DNA from: Fimbriimonadaceae bacterium
GTDB taxonomy: Bacteria; Armatimonadota; Fimbriimonadia; Fimbriimonadales; Fimbriimonadaceae
Reading direction: 5' to 3'
DNA: 5,831 nucleotides
Assembly: GCA_014380605.1 (NCBI GenBank)
Contig: JACMJO010000325.1
Span: 1-5,831 of the forward strand
Each line of letters starts with the position of its first letter. Within the stretch, counting starts at the first letter, position 1. The notes beneath the pieces are model-generated. The model ran no database searches and was not told the origin of the DNA. It saw only the letters and a list, made by a program, of their open reading frames with translations. The position numbers and the translations under genes were made by a program. Shown here in pieces: positions 5,831 to 5,831 of this stretch.

Positions 5831-5831
5831 T

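Overview
The window looks like ordinary bacterial chromosome: moderately GC-rich and densely packed, with five protein genes, two of them cut by the window edges. The host is probably not an enterobacterium. SecD and SecF are fused into one protein of about 841 residues, the secDF start codon is TTG, and one divergent gene pair has too little room for ordinary leaders, which suggests leaderless transcription. By overall impression this fits a deep lineage such as Armatimonadota (Fimbriimonas-like) or a Deinococcus-like group, but that is a low-confidence inference. No rRNA, tRNA, CRISPR array, transposase or phage gene was seen.

Layout. (1) 1-300, plus strand: the C-terminal ATP-binding end of a sensor histidine kinase. 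(2) 330-785, minus strand: a START-like (SRPBCC) protein, convergent with the kinase. (3) A gap of only 18 bp (786-803) separates it from a divergent plus-strand pair: a thiol peroxiredoxin (804-1295) overlapping by ATGA with a TIM-barrel sugar-phosphate isomerase/epimerase-like protein (1292-2266). (4) 2267-2395 is a compact, unusually structured leader: a direct repeat, one left arm that can pair with two different right arms, a GC palindrome, a perfect TATAAT box and a Shine-Dalgarno sequence inside a small hairpin. (5) 2396-4921: secDF. (6) 4922-4993: a convergent spacer with a long hairpin. (7) 4994-5830, minus strand, running off the right edge: a protein that appears to carry two tandem domains resembling the FtsZ-binding C-terminal domain of ZipA.

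How the genes relate. Only the peroxiredoxin and isomerase form a clear operon, apparently translationally coupled. secDF appears to have its own promoter and encodes the proton-driven accessory of the Sec translocon. The last gene may belong to cell division or envelope biology, but this rests only on fold-level pattern recognition. I found no obvious new multi-gene system. The points most worth following are the secDF leader, the 18-bp bidirectional promoter and the putative tandem ZipA-like protein.
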